Counted from the first letter of the stretch, positions 55,189 through 64,000 are shown. The stretch is DNA of 64,000 nt from an uncultured Pseudomonadales bacterium (GCA_958296165.1 OY282447.1:310001-374000), one strand, 5' to 3'. Numbers and translations: made by a program. Notes: generated by a model not told the origin, from the letters alone.

Positions 55189-56520
55189 ATGACACGGGAA
55201 GAACCGAACGAGCCGCTCGGTCCGCGCACGACCGGCGGACGGGATGCAGCCACCGTGTTCGCGACCCAGGTTGGCGTTGTCGTCTTCGGCTTGGCCATCC
55301 AGAGTCTCCTAGCCTACACGCTGTTGCCGGAAGGACGCGGCAGCTTTGCGGTGTGCGTAGTGTTCGCAAGCGTGCTCGGCGTGCTCTTCTCGCCGGGGGC
55401 CCAACAGAGCGCACAGTATTTCGTTATGACGAAGCAGGCCACCGTTTCGGAAGGCGTTAGCGTCGCCTTAGCGATTTGCCTCGTCGCCGCGGCCTTGGCT
55501 GTCGCATTGACGGTGCCGTTCATCCACAGCGACATCGGCTTCTTTCAGAAGGCGGAGGCCCGCTCGTTCTACTTGGCGCTTGCCTTGGTACCTGTCATGG
55601 CGTTTTCGGGCAGCATGGAGTATCAACTCGCCGGGCTCCGCCGGTTCGGACGTCTCGCGGTGTTCACCCTGGCGCATGTGGCGGTGAACATCCTCATTCT
55701 GCTTGGCCTCGTCTGGGTCGACCGGGTGACGGTGGACGGTGCCGTGGCGGCGGTCATCGGCGCACATGGTTGCACGGTGGTCTTGTGTGCGTGGTACCTG
55801 CGACGCCACCACGGCCTGGTACCGACCAATCCGCTGCAGGCCCCCGTCGCGCGAATCGTCGGCTACGGTTTGCGATTCCATCCCGCCGGCATCGGCAGCG
55901 TATTGGAAACGGTCGCAGGCGTTCTCGTTCTGGCGCTGTTTGCGAGCACGGCGGAAATCGGCCTGTTCGCAACCGCCTGCGCACTCATGTTCCGGCTGCG
56001 CATGATCTCCGATGCGGTAGGCAACGCGCTGCTGCCACGCATCGCCGGCAGCGGCCGGCCGGAATTGACGACGCTCTGTCTGCGTGTCGTGTGGTGCGGC
56101 ACCGTGGCCGCTATTCTTGCCATGCTGTTGATCAGCACGCCGCTGGTTCGGGTGCTCTTCTCCGCCGCCTTCCTGCCGGCGGTGCCGCTGCTGTGGATCA
56201 TGGCCCCCGGAGTGCTCGCCTATGCCTGCGCCGGCATACTTGGAACCTATTTCAAGGGCATCGGCCGGCCGGGCATCTGTTCTTGGGCCGTCTCGCTGGG
56301 GCTGGTTGTGAATCTGATTGCCATTCCCGCACTCTATCCCGCGCTGGGCGTCTCCGCCGCGGCTTGGGGGCTGGCCTTGGGGATGATTTGCCGACTCGTT
56401 GTTCTTGCCACGGCGTTCACAAGAGCCACTCGGATGCGCGGGCTCTCGATCTGGCTGCCGAGACTCGGCGATGCGGCCGCCTTCTGGCGGACATTCCGCG
56501 CCTCGTTTGGCCGTGCGTAA
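55189..56520 (+). CDS. Oligosaccharide flippase (Wzx/MATE-type)
   Basis: 443 residues with about twelve hydrophobic segments, from ATVFATQVGVVVFGLAIQSL to the end, the length and pattern of the Wzx/RfbX family. Conserved-type stretches are LLPEGRGSFAV near residue 45 and GTYFKGIGRPGICSWA near residue 360. It would move undecaprenyl-linked glycan units across the cytoplasmic membrane. No shorter flippase is seen in the window, so it is probably the export step partner of the ligase-type proteins. The start is close behind two hairpins. Confidence 0.85.
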   Translation: MTREEPNEPLGPRTTGGRDAATVFATQVGVVVFGLAIQSLLAYTLLPEGRGSFAVCVVFASVLGVLFSPGAQQSAQYFVMTKQATVSEGVSVALAICLVAAALAVALTVPFIHSDIGFFQKAEARSFYLALALVPVMAFSGSMEYQLAGLRRFGRLAVFTLAHVAVNILILLGLVWVDRVTVDGAVAAVIGAHGCTVVLCAWYLRRHHGLVPTNPLQAPVARIVGYGLRFHPAGIGSVLETVAGVLVLALFASTAEIGLFATACALMFRLRMISDAVGNALLPRIAGSGRPELTTLCLRVVWCGTVAAILAMLLISTPLVRVLFSAAFLPAVPLLWIMAPGVLAYACAGILGTYFKGIGRPGICSWAVSLGLVVNLIAIPALYPALGVSAAAWGLALGMICRLVVLATAFTRATRMRGLSIWLPRLGDAAAFWRTFRASFGRA

Positions 56521-56623
56521 CCTCGTCGGCCATCCTCGACCGAACACGGGCCTCCGTACCGCTCGAACCTCCTAGACGCATTCTCGGCGAGAACATGCCC
56601 GGCTACCGTGCATAATCGAGCCC

Positions 56624-58228
56624 ATGCGCTTCTTCAACACCGAAGGGCCGATGGACGCCGAGGCCCACTACGCCATCCCGCCGCTCGGTCGGGTGGACTT
56701 GAAGGAAGTGCTGCGGCTGATCCGCCACCGGCGCTACTTCGTGCTGCACGCACCGCGGCAGACCGGCAAGACCTCGGCGCTGATCGCGCTGCGCGACCAC
56801 CTCAACAGCGGCGCGGCCGGGAACTTCCGCTGCGTGAACGTGAACGTGGAAGCCGCGCAAGTGGCCCGCGACGACGTGGCGCGAGGCGTGCGCGCCATTC
56901 TCAGCCAGCTGGCGCTGCGGGCGCGACTCATCGGCGATACCTATCCAGAGAAGCATTGGCGCGAGATACTCGAAACATCGGGGCCGGACGACGCGCTCGG
57001 CCAGCTGCTCGCTCGCTGGTGCATGGCCGACCCGACGCCGCTGGTGTTGCTGGTGGACGAGATCGACGCGCTGGTCGGCGATACGCTCCTGTCGGTGCTG
57101 CGCCAGCTGCGCACCGGCTACGAGCAGCGACCGGCAGCGTTTCCGCAGAGCGTGGTGCTTTGCGGCGTGCGAGATATTCGCGACTACCGCATCCGCTCCA
57201 GCGCCGGCGACGTGGTGGCCGGCGGCAGCCCGTTCAACGTGGCGGCGAAATCCCTGCGGCTAGGGGATTTCACGAAGCAGGAAACGCGAACGCTGCTAGA
57301 GCAGCACACCGAGGACACCGGCCAAGCGTTCTCGGACGGCGCGATGGACACCGTGTGGCAGCAAACACGCGGCCAACCATGGCTGGTGAATGCGCTGTGC
57401 GCAGAGGCGTGCTTCGAGAGCGACGCCGCCAGGAACCGCTCGCAGCCGGTGGCGGCAGACCACATCCACGCGGCGCGGGAAACGTTGATCCTGTCGCGGC
57501 GGACGCATCTCGATCAGCTGGCGCACAAGCTGGAGGAGGAGCGCGTGCGGCGGGTGCTCGAGCCGCTGCTGGCCGGTGGCGAGCCGGCCCACAACGTACA
57601 CGACTTGGAGTACGTGCGCGATCTCGGCCTGCTGGCGCCGGACGCGCCGCCGCGCATGGCGAACCCGATCTATCAGGAAGTGGTGCCGCGCGAGCTGGGC
57701 TACGTGCTGCAGGACAGCCTCCGCGAAGAAGCCGCTTGGTATGTCGACGGTTCGGGCCGGCTGAACATGGACAAGCTGCTGCGGGCGTTTCGGGTGTTCT
57801 ACGGCGAGCATGCCGGGCATTGGCTCGCCCGCTTCGAGGACTACCGCGAGGCAGCGCCGCAGTTGATTTTGCAGGCGTACCTGCAGCGGGCGGTGAACAG
57901 TGGCGGGCGCATCGATCGGGAATACGGCCTAGGCCGCGGCCGTGCCGACCTGCTGGTGCTGTGGCCGCGAGCGCCGGAGCAGCCATCCGACCTGTGGGAG
58001 CGGTTCGTCGTGGAGTGCAAGGTACTGCGCGACTCGGCCCGGAAGAGTTTGGCAAGCGTTGTAGAGCAAGGCGTTGAACAAACCCTGGGGTACATGAAAA
58101 AGTGCCGTGCCGCCGAAGGGCATCTGGTGGTGATCGACCACCGCGCCGACAGCGGCGAACGCCCGGAGGACGAAACTCGGCGCGAGCATCGGCGTGCCGG
58201 ACGCTCGGTGGTGGTCTGGACACTGTAG
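56624..58228 (+). CDS. AAA ATPase with C-terminal nuclease-like domain
   Basis: 534 residues. It begins MRFFNTEGPMDAEAHYAIPP, then has Walker A FVLHAPRQTGKTSALIAL and Walker B PLVLLVDEIDALVG. The C-terminal part has EYGLGRGRADLLVLW and ERFVVECKVLR, the D and ExK residues of a PD-(D/E)XK fold. VEQGVEQTLGYMKKC follows, as in DUF1703-like ATPases. Single-gene AAA-nuclease proteins of this kind are widespread and some take part in defence, but no partner gene is seen. It stands alone between the flippase and the YdcF-like gene. Confidence 0.8.
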   Translation: MRFFNTEGPMDAEAHYAIPPLGRVDLKEVLRLIRHRRYFVLHAPRQTGKTSALIALRDHLNSGAAGNFRCVNVNVEAAQVARDDVARGVRAILSQLALRARLIGDTYPEKHWREILETSGPDDALGQLLARWCMADPTPLVLLVDEIDALVGDTLLSVLRQLRTGYEQRPAAFPQSVVLCGVRDIRDYRIRSSAGDVVAGGSPFNVAAKSLRLGDFTKQETRTLLEQHTEDTGQAFSDGAMDTVWQQTRGQPWLVNALCAEACFESDAARNRSQPVAADHIHAARETLILSRRTHLDQLAHKLEEERVRRVLEPLLAGGEPAHNVHDLEYVRDLGLLAPDAPPRMANPIYQEVVPRELGYVLQDSLREEAAWYVDGSGRLNMDKLLRAFRVFYGEHAGHWLARFEDYREAAPQLILQAYLQRAVNSGGRIDREYGLGRGRADLLVLWPRAPEQPSDLWERFVVECKVLRDSARKSLASVVEQGVEQTLGYMKKCRAAEGHLVVIDHRADSGERPEDETRREHRRAGRSVVVWTL

Positions 58229-58325
58229 CTATGCTTGCTGGGCTCTTGCAGGCGTAGTGAGCAAAGATCCTTGGGAATCGGCGCTCTGCTGTTGGTGCCG
58301 CCCATTCAGGACAGAGCGAGTCGCT

Positions 58326-59048
58326 GTGCCATTGCTGCTAGACAAAATCCTTGCTCTGTGGGCCATGCCGATCGGCGTCGCCACCATCGCGGGAGTGTTC
58401 GCTCTGGCGGCGCTCGCGCGCGGCCGGCGCCGCGTCGCCGCCGGGCTGATCGCATTCTCGACCGCCTGGCTCTGGGGCTGGTCGACGCCACTTGTCGCGG
58501 CCCGCGTCACCAGCCCTCTCGTGGAGTGCCATCCGTCCCGGTCTGCCGCCGAGTTGCCTGCCGCAGATGCGATCGTGCTCCTCGGCGGCCCCGACGCCGA
58601 CCGGGTCTGGCAGGCCGCACGGCTCTACCACGCCGACAAGGCCCCATTGGTCATCCTGACTGGCGGCCCCGTGTGGCCGGGCGCCGCCCGGTCGGACGCA
58701 ACCGTCATGCAGATACAGCTCCGTGCGCTGGGCGTACCCGACCACGTCACCATCATCGAGAACGACAGCCGCAACACCAGACAGAACGCCCTGTTCGTTG
58801 CAGAGCTTGCCGCCGCCCTGGGAATCGAGCATGTATTGCTGGTCACCTCCGCCTATCACATGCCACGCGCCGCGGCCACCTTTGGCCGCACGCCGCTGCG
58901 TGTGATCCCCGCTGTACCTCCGCAGCTAGTCCGACCTCTTCCACGGATTCTCCAAGTCCTTCCGTCCGCCACTGCGCTGAATAACAGTACGGTGGCGCTC
59001 CGGGAGTACCTCGGCCTAGTGGTCTATCGCGTGCGCGGCTGGATGTGA
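58326..59048 (+). CDS. YdcF/ElyC-like membrane protein (DUF218)
   Basis: 240 residues from GTG 58326. Two N-terminal membrane segments (IGVATIAGVFALAALA, AGLIAFSTAWLWGW) precede a DUF218 domain with ADAIVLLGGPDADRVWQAA, ILTGGPVWPG, NDSRNTRQNALF and LLVTSAYHMPRAAATF. ElyC and SanA of this family affect envelope or undecaprenyl-linked glycan assembly. The exact reaction is unknown. It stands just upstream of a ligase-type gene, which suits an envelope role. Confidence 0.82.
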   Translation: MPLLLDKILALWAMPIGVATIAGVFALAALARGRRRVAAGLIAFSTAWLWGWSTPLVAARVTSPLVECHPSRSAAELPAADAIVLLGGPDADRVWQAARLYHADKAPLVILTGGPVWPGAARSDATVMQIQLRALGVPDHVTIIENDSRNTRQNALFVAELAAALGIEHVLLVTSAYHMPRAAATFGRTPLRVIPAVPPQLVRPLPRILQVLPSATALNNSTVALREYLGLVVYRVRGWM

Positions 59049-59079
59049 CGGTGATCGAAGTGATGGAAAAGTAGACGGA

Positions 59080-60710
59080 ATGTTGCAGCTTATTCCACCG
59101 CTCTGGAGGCGGCTCGAGTTCGCATCGGCGCCCTGCATCACCTTTTCCTTCTGGGCGCTGGCCGTCCTAGCCCACATAAACTGCAAGGCGGCGTGATCGA
59201 ACCGCTCGTCCTTGGCACGATGCTCCTGTGTTGCCTGCTCATCCTCGGTTTCGTGGGCCTCCACTGGTGGAAGTCTCTTGGCGCGCCCGGATGGCTACTG
59301 CTCGCCTCCATAGCGTCGTATCTCTTTATTTCCTCCGCTACGTCGCTCGCCACGGACGTCGAACTAATGACCAAAGACGTGGCGCGTCAGGGCTTCTTCT
59401 TACTCGTCACCCTGGCTGCATTGCTTGGCGGCCGCTGGCTGCTGGAGCGACTCGGAGTAGAGACGTTGTTGAAGTGGACGCTCGTGATTCTAATGGCAAG
59501 CTGCGCCGTCGTTCTGGCCTCGCCGGTGCTGCGCGATGTTGGCGTACTGCCGGAGTACCTGCTTCCCTATCGCATGACCGGCACTTTTTCCGACCCCAAC
59601 GACGCGGGCTTCATCTCTTGCATGACGGCAGTGCTGGCGTTGGCGTTTCAAGCCAACGGACGCAAACGTCGCCTTGGATATCTGGCTCTGGTTCTGGGAT
59701 GCGCCGCAGGACTCTCATCGTTTTCCTTTACCGCGGCCATTGTTCTGGGCGCGATGCTGATTCTGTTCCTGCTGCTGAACGTCCGCCGCCTGCGGCAAGA
59801 CCTCCTCCATACAGGCTTGACTGTTCTGTGCATGGCCGGAGTCTTGGTTTGGCTCATTCCGGGCACGCCGCTAGGGCATGTCGGCGGGGCCTGGATTGTC
59901 GACCCGTACCAAGCGAAGCGGGTGGGAGATACGATCACCGTCTTCCTGGTTAGCGACGAGTCCCACCGCGCCGACGACAATCCGGTCAGCCCTTGGCGAT
60001 GGCAGCGGGCCGACGCCCGGCGCGGCGATGTCAATGCGCCGGACGACGCCACTTGGACCAACATCGAAGGTGCGCTCTCACGCGACTACACCCCGGCGGA
60101 CGAAGACGAGAGCAAGTTCCTGCGCGCCTATGTGTCCTTCGAGAAGAACGGCCGGACGCACCGGGTTCAGACGATGGCCATAGGCCCGGTCATGGCGGCA
60201 TCCAGTGCGACCGCGACGGATGCCAACGCGCTGTTGTCGGAACGAGACGAGATCGTGGCAGCTCTCTCAGACGCAGACGATTCCAACAGCAGCATTGGAC
60301 GAACCCGATCGAGACGAGTGCTCTTGTGGGAGATGGGCTTCAACAAGGCCATCGAGTCGCCCTTTGTGGGTCACGGGTTGTATCAGCTCCATTACATGGA
60401 GGGCGCCCCTATCGGAAATCAGGGGAGACCGACTGGGGTACACAACGTGTACCTGATGCTGTTAGGCGAAGCAGGCATTGTTCCATTGGCAATCTACCTG
60501 CTGGCCCTGTTCTTCTTGATGCGGTTGCTTTGGGCTGCGCCCAAGTCGCTAGGCAGAGATCTGGTCGTCGGATGGACCGTTGTGATGGGCCTGTACGGCC
60601 TGACGTCTCACCATTTGCTCACCATGGGCGCCTACAATTTCGTAATCGGCATTGCAAGCGCCATGGCGGCGTTCCTCGTTCAGAAGCAGAAAAGAACAAC
60701 CTTGGCGTGA
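59080..60710 (+). CDS. O-antigen ligase/polymerase-type protein with Ig-like insert, start region frameshifted
   Basis: From GTG 59193 the frame gives 505 residues with TGTFSDPNDAGFISCMTAVL and, after the insert, LLWEMGFNKAIESPFVGHGL and GVHNVYLMLLGEAGIVPLAI. Where paralogues carry LRRs, residues about 250-330 read NPVSPWRWQRADARRGDV, TWTNIEGALSRDYTPADEDE and KFLRAYVSFEKNGRTHRVQT, like bacterial Ig-like adhesin repeats. Segment 1 lies in another frame from ATG 59080 (FASAPCITFSFWALAVLAHI) and ends in a stop near 59190. One indel would restore the 12-segment form; otherwise translation may start at 59193 with 11 segments. Confidence 0.8.
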
Positions 60711-60849
60711 GGCAAGCAGGATGAACCGGGTCTACAGCGGTTACAGCCGGAGTGTTGCACACGGGGACGTGTAGCGGTGCGTGTTCATACCAACGCACGC
60801 GGGGACGCAGGGCTGCGCCGTTGACCGCTGCTGCAAGTTCGTTTTGACT

Positions 60850-61908
60850 ATGAACAATAGGGTTCGAAGCCTCTTGCGGCTGTCGCGGCGGGTAGGAATG
60901 GGCAGCCCTCGAAAGGTCTATCACACCGTTGGCGGACGGCTAGCCAAGCGTCTCGGGCTGAAAAGGGCTCCTTTCCTGCCCACCCATATTGACGTCGAGC
61001 CCATCGATACGTGCAACTTTGCCTGCGACCATTGCCAAGTGACACATTGGACGCGGAAGACGACCCGATTGACCACTAAGCGGTTCATCTCAATTCTCCG
61101 CCAGTTGCCGATGCTTCGTCATGTCAAGCTCCAAGGAATGGGAGAACCCCTGCTGAACCGGCATCTGGTGGAAATGCTGGAAGAGTCAGAGAAGGCGGGC
61201 GTGCCGACCTTTATCCTCACCAATGGTTCGGTTTACCCGAAGAACTTCGCCGAAAGACTTGGCTCCGCAGTCGGAACGACGATTATCGTAAGCATGGATG
61301 GCGCGACGGCAGAGACGTTCGAGGCAATCCGCGTCAACGGCAACTATCAGAAGGTTGTTGACAACGTCGCCGACATGGTCCGCCGCCGCGGCCGCAGCGC
61401 TTGGCCGGGTATCGAACTGCGGTCGGTCGTGACCCTTCGCAACGCCCACGAGCTTCCAGACTTGGTGCGGTTGGCGAAACGCCTCGGTGTCGACAAGCTG
61501 ACGGCAACGACTTTGCTCACCGACTGGGGGAAGGACGAGATGGAGGAATTGATTGCACCGATAGACGTTTCTAGGGTTCTAGGGGATTCCGTAGGGGGCA
61601 ACGAGTTTGTCCGCGAGTCGAGAGAAGTTGCCGCCGAGATCGGGATGCCGCTCAGCATCGAGCTTGGCCAGCGGTATTCCAAGGCGAACCGTTGCCCCTG
61701 GCCTTGGCAGAGCACCTACATCGCGGCGAACGGCGACGTCGTCCCCTGCTGTGTAATTGCCGACTCCAGCGTCGTGAAGATGGGCAACGTCTTTGATGAA
61801 CCATTCGCTGATGTTTGGAACAACGATAGATACCGCGAACTGCGGCGGCGCATAGCCAGCGACGACATTCCCCACTATTGCCGAGGTTGCTACGGGATGA
61901 AGCGGTAG
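60850..61908 (+). CDS. Radical SAM protein with SPASM-type C-terminus
   Basis: 352 residues from ATG 60850 (a GTG at 60781 is open too). The radical SAM cluster motif is DTCNFACDHCQVTHW (CxxxCxxC), followed by GMGEPLLNRHL and SMDGATAETFEAIR. The C-terminal Cys-rich part has NRCPWPWQSTYIAANGDVVP, CCVIADSSVVKMGNVF and YCRGCYG, an auxiliary cluster of the SPASM/twitch type. Such enzymes modify peptides or, in glycan clusters, sugars and cofactors. Its substrate is not readable here. The neighbours are a ligase-type gene and two GT4 genes. Confidence 0.88.
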   Translation: MNNRVRSLLRLSRRVGMGSPRKVYHTVGGRLAKRLGLKRAPFLPTHIDVEPIDTCNFACDHCQVTHWTRKTTRLTTKRFISILRQLPMLRHVKLQGMGEPLLNRHLVEMLEESEKAGVPTFILTNGSVYPKNFAERLGSAVGTTIIVSMDGATAETFEAIRVNGNYQKVVDNVADMVRRRGRSAWPGIELRSVVTLRNAHELPDLVRLAKRLGVDKLTATTLLTDWGKDEMEELIAPIDVSRVLGDSVGGNEFVRESREVAAEIGMPLSIELGQRYSKANRCPWPWQSTYIAANGDVVPCCVIADSSVVKMGNVFDEPFADVWNNDRYRELRRRIASDDIPHYCRGCYGMKR

Positions 61909-61974
61909 CTGACGAGCGTGGCTACGGGCGTTCGGTCGGCCTCTGGGATTGTTCGCCGACTCACGCTATTCGGC

Positions 61975-62229
61975 GAGAGTCGCTATTGCTTTGTAAGCAC
62001 ACGCAGGTCCGCAGCCATACGGTCGTGCCACTTCGCGCTGCGGAAGTCCTCTCCCCGGCGAGAGTCGCTATTGCTTTGTAAGCACACGCAGGTCCGCAGC
62101 CATGCGGTCGTGCCACTTCGCGCTGCGGAAGTCCTCTCCCCGGCGAGAGTCGCTATTGCTTTGTAAGCGCACGCAGGTCCGCAGCCATACGGTCGTGCCA
62201 CTTCGCGCTGCGGAAGTCCTCTCCCCGGC
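61975..62229. repeat. Three tandem copies of an 85-bp unit at the end of a GT4 gene
   Basis: Units at 61975-62059, 62060-62144 and 62145-62229 each begin GAGAGTCGCTATTGCTTTGT. They are copies of the last 26 or so codons plus stop of the GT4 gene at 62153 (minus-strand FRSAKWHDRMAADLRALTKQ). The first two copies are downstream of the stop and differ by a few bases. There are no spacers, so it is not a CRISPR. Confidence 0.92.
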
Positions 62230-63235
62230 GTTCGGCACCCTCGCAGAGCCGCCTGTACAGATCCGGGTCGGCCAGCAACCGCTCGATGGCGGCCCGCACC
62301 GCGTCGGCGGATCGGGGCTCCACGAGCAGCCCGTTCTGCTCGTGCCCAACGAGTTCCGGCACGGCCCGCCACCTAGCGGCGATGACGGGCAGGCCGCACT
62401 GGAAGGCTTCGAGGATGACGCCGGGATAGCCCTCCCCCGCGTAATAGCTCGGCAACAGCATCAGGTCGTGTTCGCTCAGAACCCGGGGCATGTCTTCCGG
62501 CGCCAGCACGCCGCCGTAGGTCGCCCGAGGATGGGCCGCGAACAGGGACCAGTCCGTGTCGGACATGCCGGGGCCGAAAACGTGAAGATGGCAGCGCTCG
62601 GGCAGGTGGCGGCAGGCATCAAGGGCCTCGGCCAGCCCCTTGGCCATGTGCAATCGGGCGACGAAGATCAGCTTTCTCACCTCCTCACGCCTGGCGGTGG
62701 CGGGTGCTTGGACGTTTCTAGTACCGGGAAACCAGCGGAAATTGGGCAGGCGGTCGAAGTCCCGGTACGACTGCTGCGTCTCCACGTACACCAACGAACA
62801 GCGCATCCAGGTGCGCTCGGCCAGCCAGCGGGCGACGACGCCGTAGCCGCGATACACCACGCCCAGGTCACCTCCGGAGAGCCTCAGCACCACATGCCGG
62901 CGCGCCACTGTGCAGATCGCCCAAACAGCCGACGCGAGGACGAGCGCCGAATGGGGGCCTATGACGAGGAACGCTATTCGGGAGTGTCGGATCTTCGTCG
63001 CCACACCCTGGACGACCCGCAGGAACCGCGCAAGGCGAACGACTTGGAATCTCCACGGGGAGATATTGGTCACGTCGCCCGACGTGTCGAGAACCTCCAG
63101 CTCGAAGCCCCGCTGACCCAACTCACGGACCGACTCGGCCGCCAGCAGCCTGTGCCCGCCGACCACGTTGGTGGCCGACGCCCCGGAGCCCAGCGGAGCG
63201 ATGAGCAGGATCTTCGTCGTGGCCCCGGCCCTCAC
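62153..63235 (-). CDS. GT4-family glycosyltransferase
   Basis: 360 residues. The N-terminal domain starts KILLIAPLGSGASATNVVGG. The C-terminal domain has RKLIFVARLHMAKGLAEALD, HLHVFGPGMSDTDWSLF and EGYPGVILEAFQCGLPVIAA (EX7E). It belongs to a different GT4 subgroup from the 10-15 kb genes. Its ATG overlaps the stop of the upstream copy by four bases, so both are probably one transcript. Its end is triplicated downstream (85-bp repeats). Confidence 0.88.
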   Translation of the reverse strand: MRAGATTKILLIAPLGSGASATNVVGGHRLLAAESVRELGQRGFELEVLDTSGDVTNISPWRFQVVRLARFLRVVQGVATKIRHSRIAFLVIGPHSALVLASAVWAICTVARRHVVLRLSGGDLGVVYRGYGVVARWLAERTWMRCSLVYVETQQSYRDFDRLPNFRWFPGTRNVQAPATARREEVRKLIFVARLHMAKGLAEALDACRHLPERCHLHVFGPGMSDTDWSLFAAHPRATYGGVLAPEDMPRVLSEHDLMLLPSYYAGEGYPGVILEAFQCGLPVIAARWRAVPELVGHEQNGLLVEPRSADAVRAAIERLLADPDLYRRLCEGAERRGEDFRSAKWHDRMAADLRALTKQ

Positions 63236-64000
63236 GACCGCCCCGGCAAATCAGCCTGTGGTCGCTGAGCGGAATCCGCTAGAGGCCGCAGGTCCGCGGC
63301 CATGCGGTCGTGCCATTTCGCACTGCGGAAGTCCTCTCCCCGGCGTTCGGCGCCATCGCAGAGCCGCCGGTACAGATCGGGATCGGCCAGCAACCGTTCG
63401 ATGGCGGCCCGCACCGCGTCGGCGGATCGGGGCTCCACGAGCAGCCCGTTCTGCTCGTGCCCGACGAGTTCCGGCACGGCCCGCCACCTAGCGGCGATGA
63501 CGGGCATGCCGCACTGGAAGGCTTCGAGGATGACGGCGGGATAGCCCTCCATCGAGTAATAGCTCGGCAACAGCATCAGGTCGTGTTCGCTCAGAACCCG
63601 GAGCATGTCTTCCGGCGCCAGCACGCCGCCATAGGTCGCCCTAGGATGGGCCTCGAACAGCGACCAGTCGGTGTCCGACATGCCGGGTCCGAAGACCTGA
63701 AGATGACACTGCTCGGGCAGGTGGCGGCAGGCATCAAGGGCCTCGGCCAGTCCCTTGGTCATGTGCAGTCGGGCGACAAAGATCAGCTTCCTGACCTCCT
63801 CACGCCTGACCCTGGCAGGCACCTCAAATTTCCTCGTGGTGGGAAACCAGCGAAAGTTGGGCCGGTGGTCGAAGTCGCGGTACGACTGCCGCGTCTCGAC
63901 ATACACCAACGAGCTGCGCATCCAGGCGCGATGGGCCAGCCAGCGGGCCGCGGCACCGTATCCGTCATACACCACACTGATGTCACCTCCGGAGAGTCTC
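63232..64000 (-). CDS. GT4-family glycosyltransferase, C-terminal part (runs off the window)
   Basis: About 256 codons are present; the start lies beyond position 64000. The protein is nearly the same as the downstream copy (RKLIFVARLHMTKGLAEALD, EGYPAVILEAFQCGMPVIAA, FRSAKWHDRMAADLRPL). Only the extreme end differs (ADSAQRPQADLPGRS). The two are recent tandem duplicates. Confidence 0.88.
   Translation of the reverse strand, partial: RLSGGDISVVYDGYGAAARWLAHRAWMRSSLVYVETRQSYRDFDHRPNFRWFPTTRKFEVPARVRREEVRKLIFVARLHMTKGLAEALDACRHLPEQCHLQVFGPGMSDTDWSLFEAHPRATYGGVLAPEDMLRVLSEHDLMLLPSYYSMEGYPAVILEAFQCGMPVIAARWRAVPELVGHEQNGLLVEPRSADAVRAAIERLLADPDLYRRLCDGAERRGEDFRSAKWHDRMAADLRPLADSAQRPQADLPGRS

Noticed and set aside
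57270..58223. 317-residue minus-strand frame over the AAA-nuclease gene
   Set aside because: Pro/Arg-rich shadow without motifs.
61975..62229. Possible CRISPR-like direct repeats
   Set aside because: The 85-bp units are directly adjacent with no spacers and encode the end of a GT4 gene.
1..64000. rRNA, tRNA, riboswitch or clear rho-independent terminators
   Set aside because: No cloverleaf, rRNA or known riboswitch sequence was recognised by eye, and no GC stem followed by a T-run that I could defend. A tRNAscan or Rfam search would be decisive.

Overview
This 64 kb, GC-rich window looks like a cell-surface polysaccharide (LPS/O-antigen or exopolysaccharide) accessory region of a Gram-negative bacterium, probably a pseudomonadote. 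The support is heptose-precursor enzymes, lipoprotein signal peptides, 12-segment O-antigen ligase/polymerase-type proteins, a flippase, many GT4 glycosyltransferases, and IS elements of the IS5, IS1380, ISAs1 and integrase (IS481-like) types. No rRNA, tRNA or CRISPR array was seen. The species cannot be named from the sequence.

Layout. 1-1.2 kb: start of an arylsulfotransferase-like lipoprotein gene (minus strand) and an integrase IS relic. 1.2-3.9 kb: sugar epimerase, SIS-domain heptose isomerase and GHMP heptose kinase. 4.0-20.0 kb: the most remarkable block. Three ligase/polymerase-type membrane proteins each carry a leucine-rich-repeat (LRR) ectodomain inserted in one periplasmic loop (ten LRR modules in the 2.2-kilo-residue protein, two in each of the others). 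They alternate with three near-duplicate GT4 genes, and one ligase-GT4 pair has collapsed by internal deletion. 20.0-36.3 kb (minus strand): membrane proteins, SGNH hydrolases, a carbamoyltransferase with its SxtJ and DUF5989 companions, a PQQ sugar dehydrogenase-cytochrome fusion and a GT39-type transferase. Several unrelated scaffolds here share a C-terminal domain of about 95 residues, called the RTGQF domain below after its best conserved motif. 36.3-52.2 kb: a mobile-element graveyard (IS5 pieces, MobV-like relaxase piece, integrase relic with a nested ISAs1 element, IS1380 inserted in an arylsulfotransferase gene) around a second PQQ dehydrogenase, a frameshifted GT39-like gene and a third arylsulfotransferase copy with an amber codon. 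52.4-64 kb: AAA/DUF4143 ATPase, methyltransferase, flippase, AAA-nuclease-like protein, YdcF-like protein, a fourth ligase-type protein with an Ig-like insert in place of the LRRs, a radical SAM/SPASM protein and two tandem GT4 genes.

How the genes may work together (inference). The heptose enzymes and epimerase make sugar precursors, the GT4 and GT39-type enzymes build the glycan, and the flippase exports it. The ligase-type proteins polymerise it or attach it to its acceptor. SGNH, carbamoyltransferase, methyltransferase and sulfotransferase-like proteins would decorate it. The LRR and Ig-like inserts sit on the active-site loop of the ligases and could recognise the acceptor, the glycan or an outside partner. 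The area is full of partial duplications, frameshifts and gene debris, so it appears to diversify by recombination.
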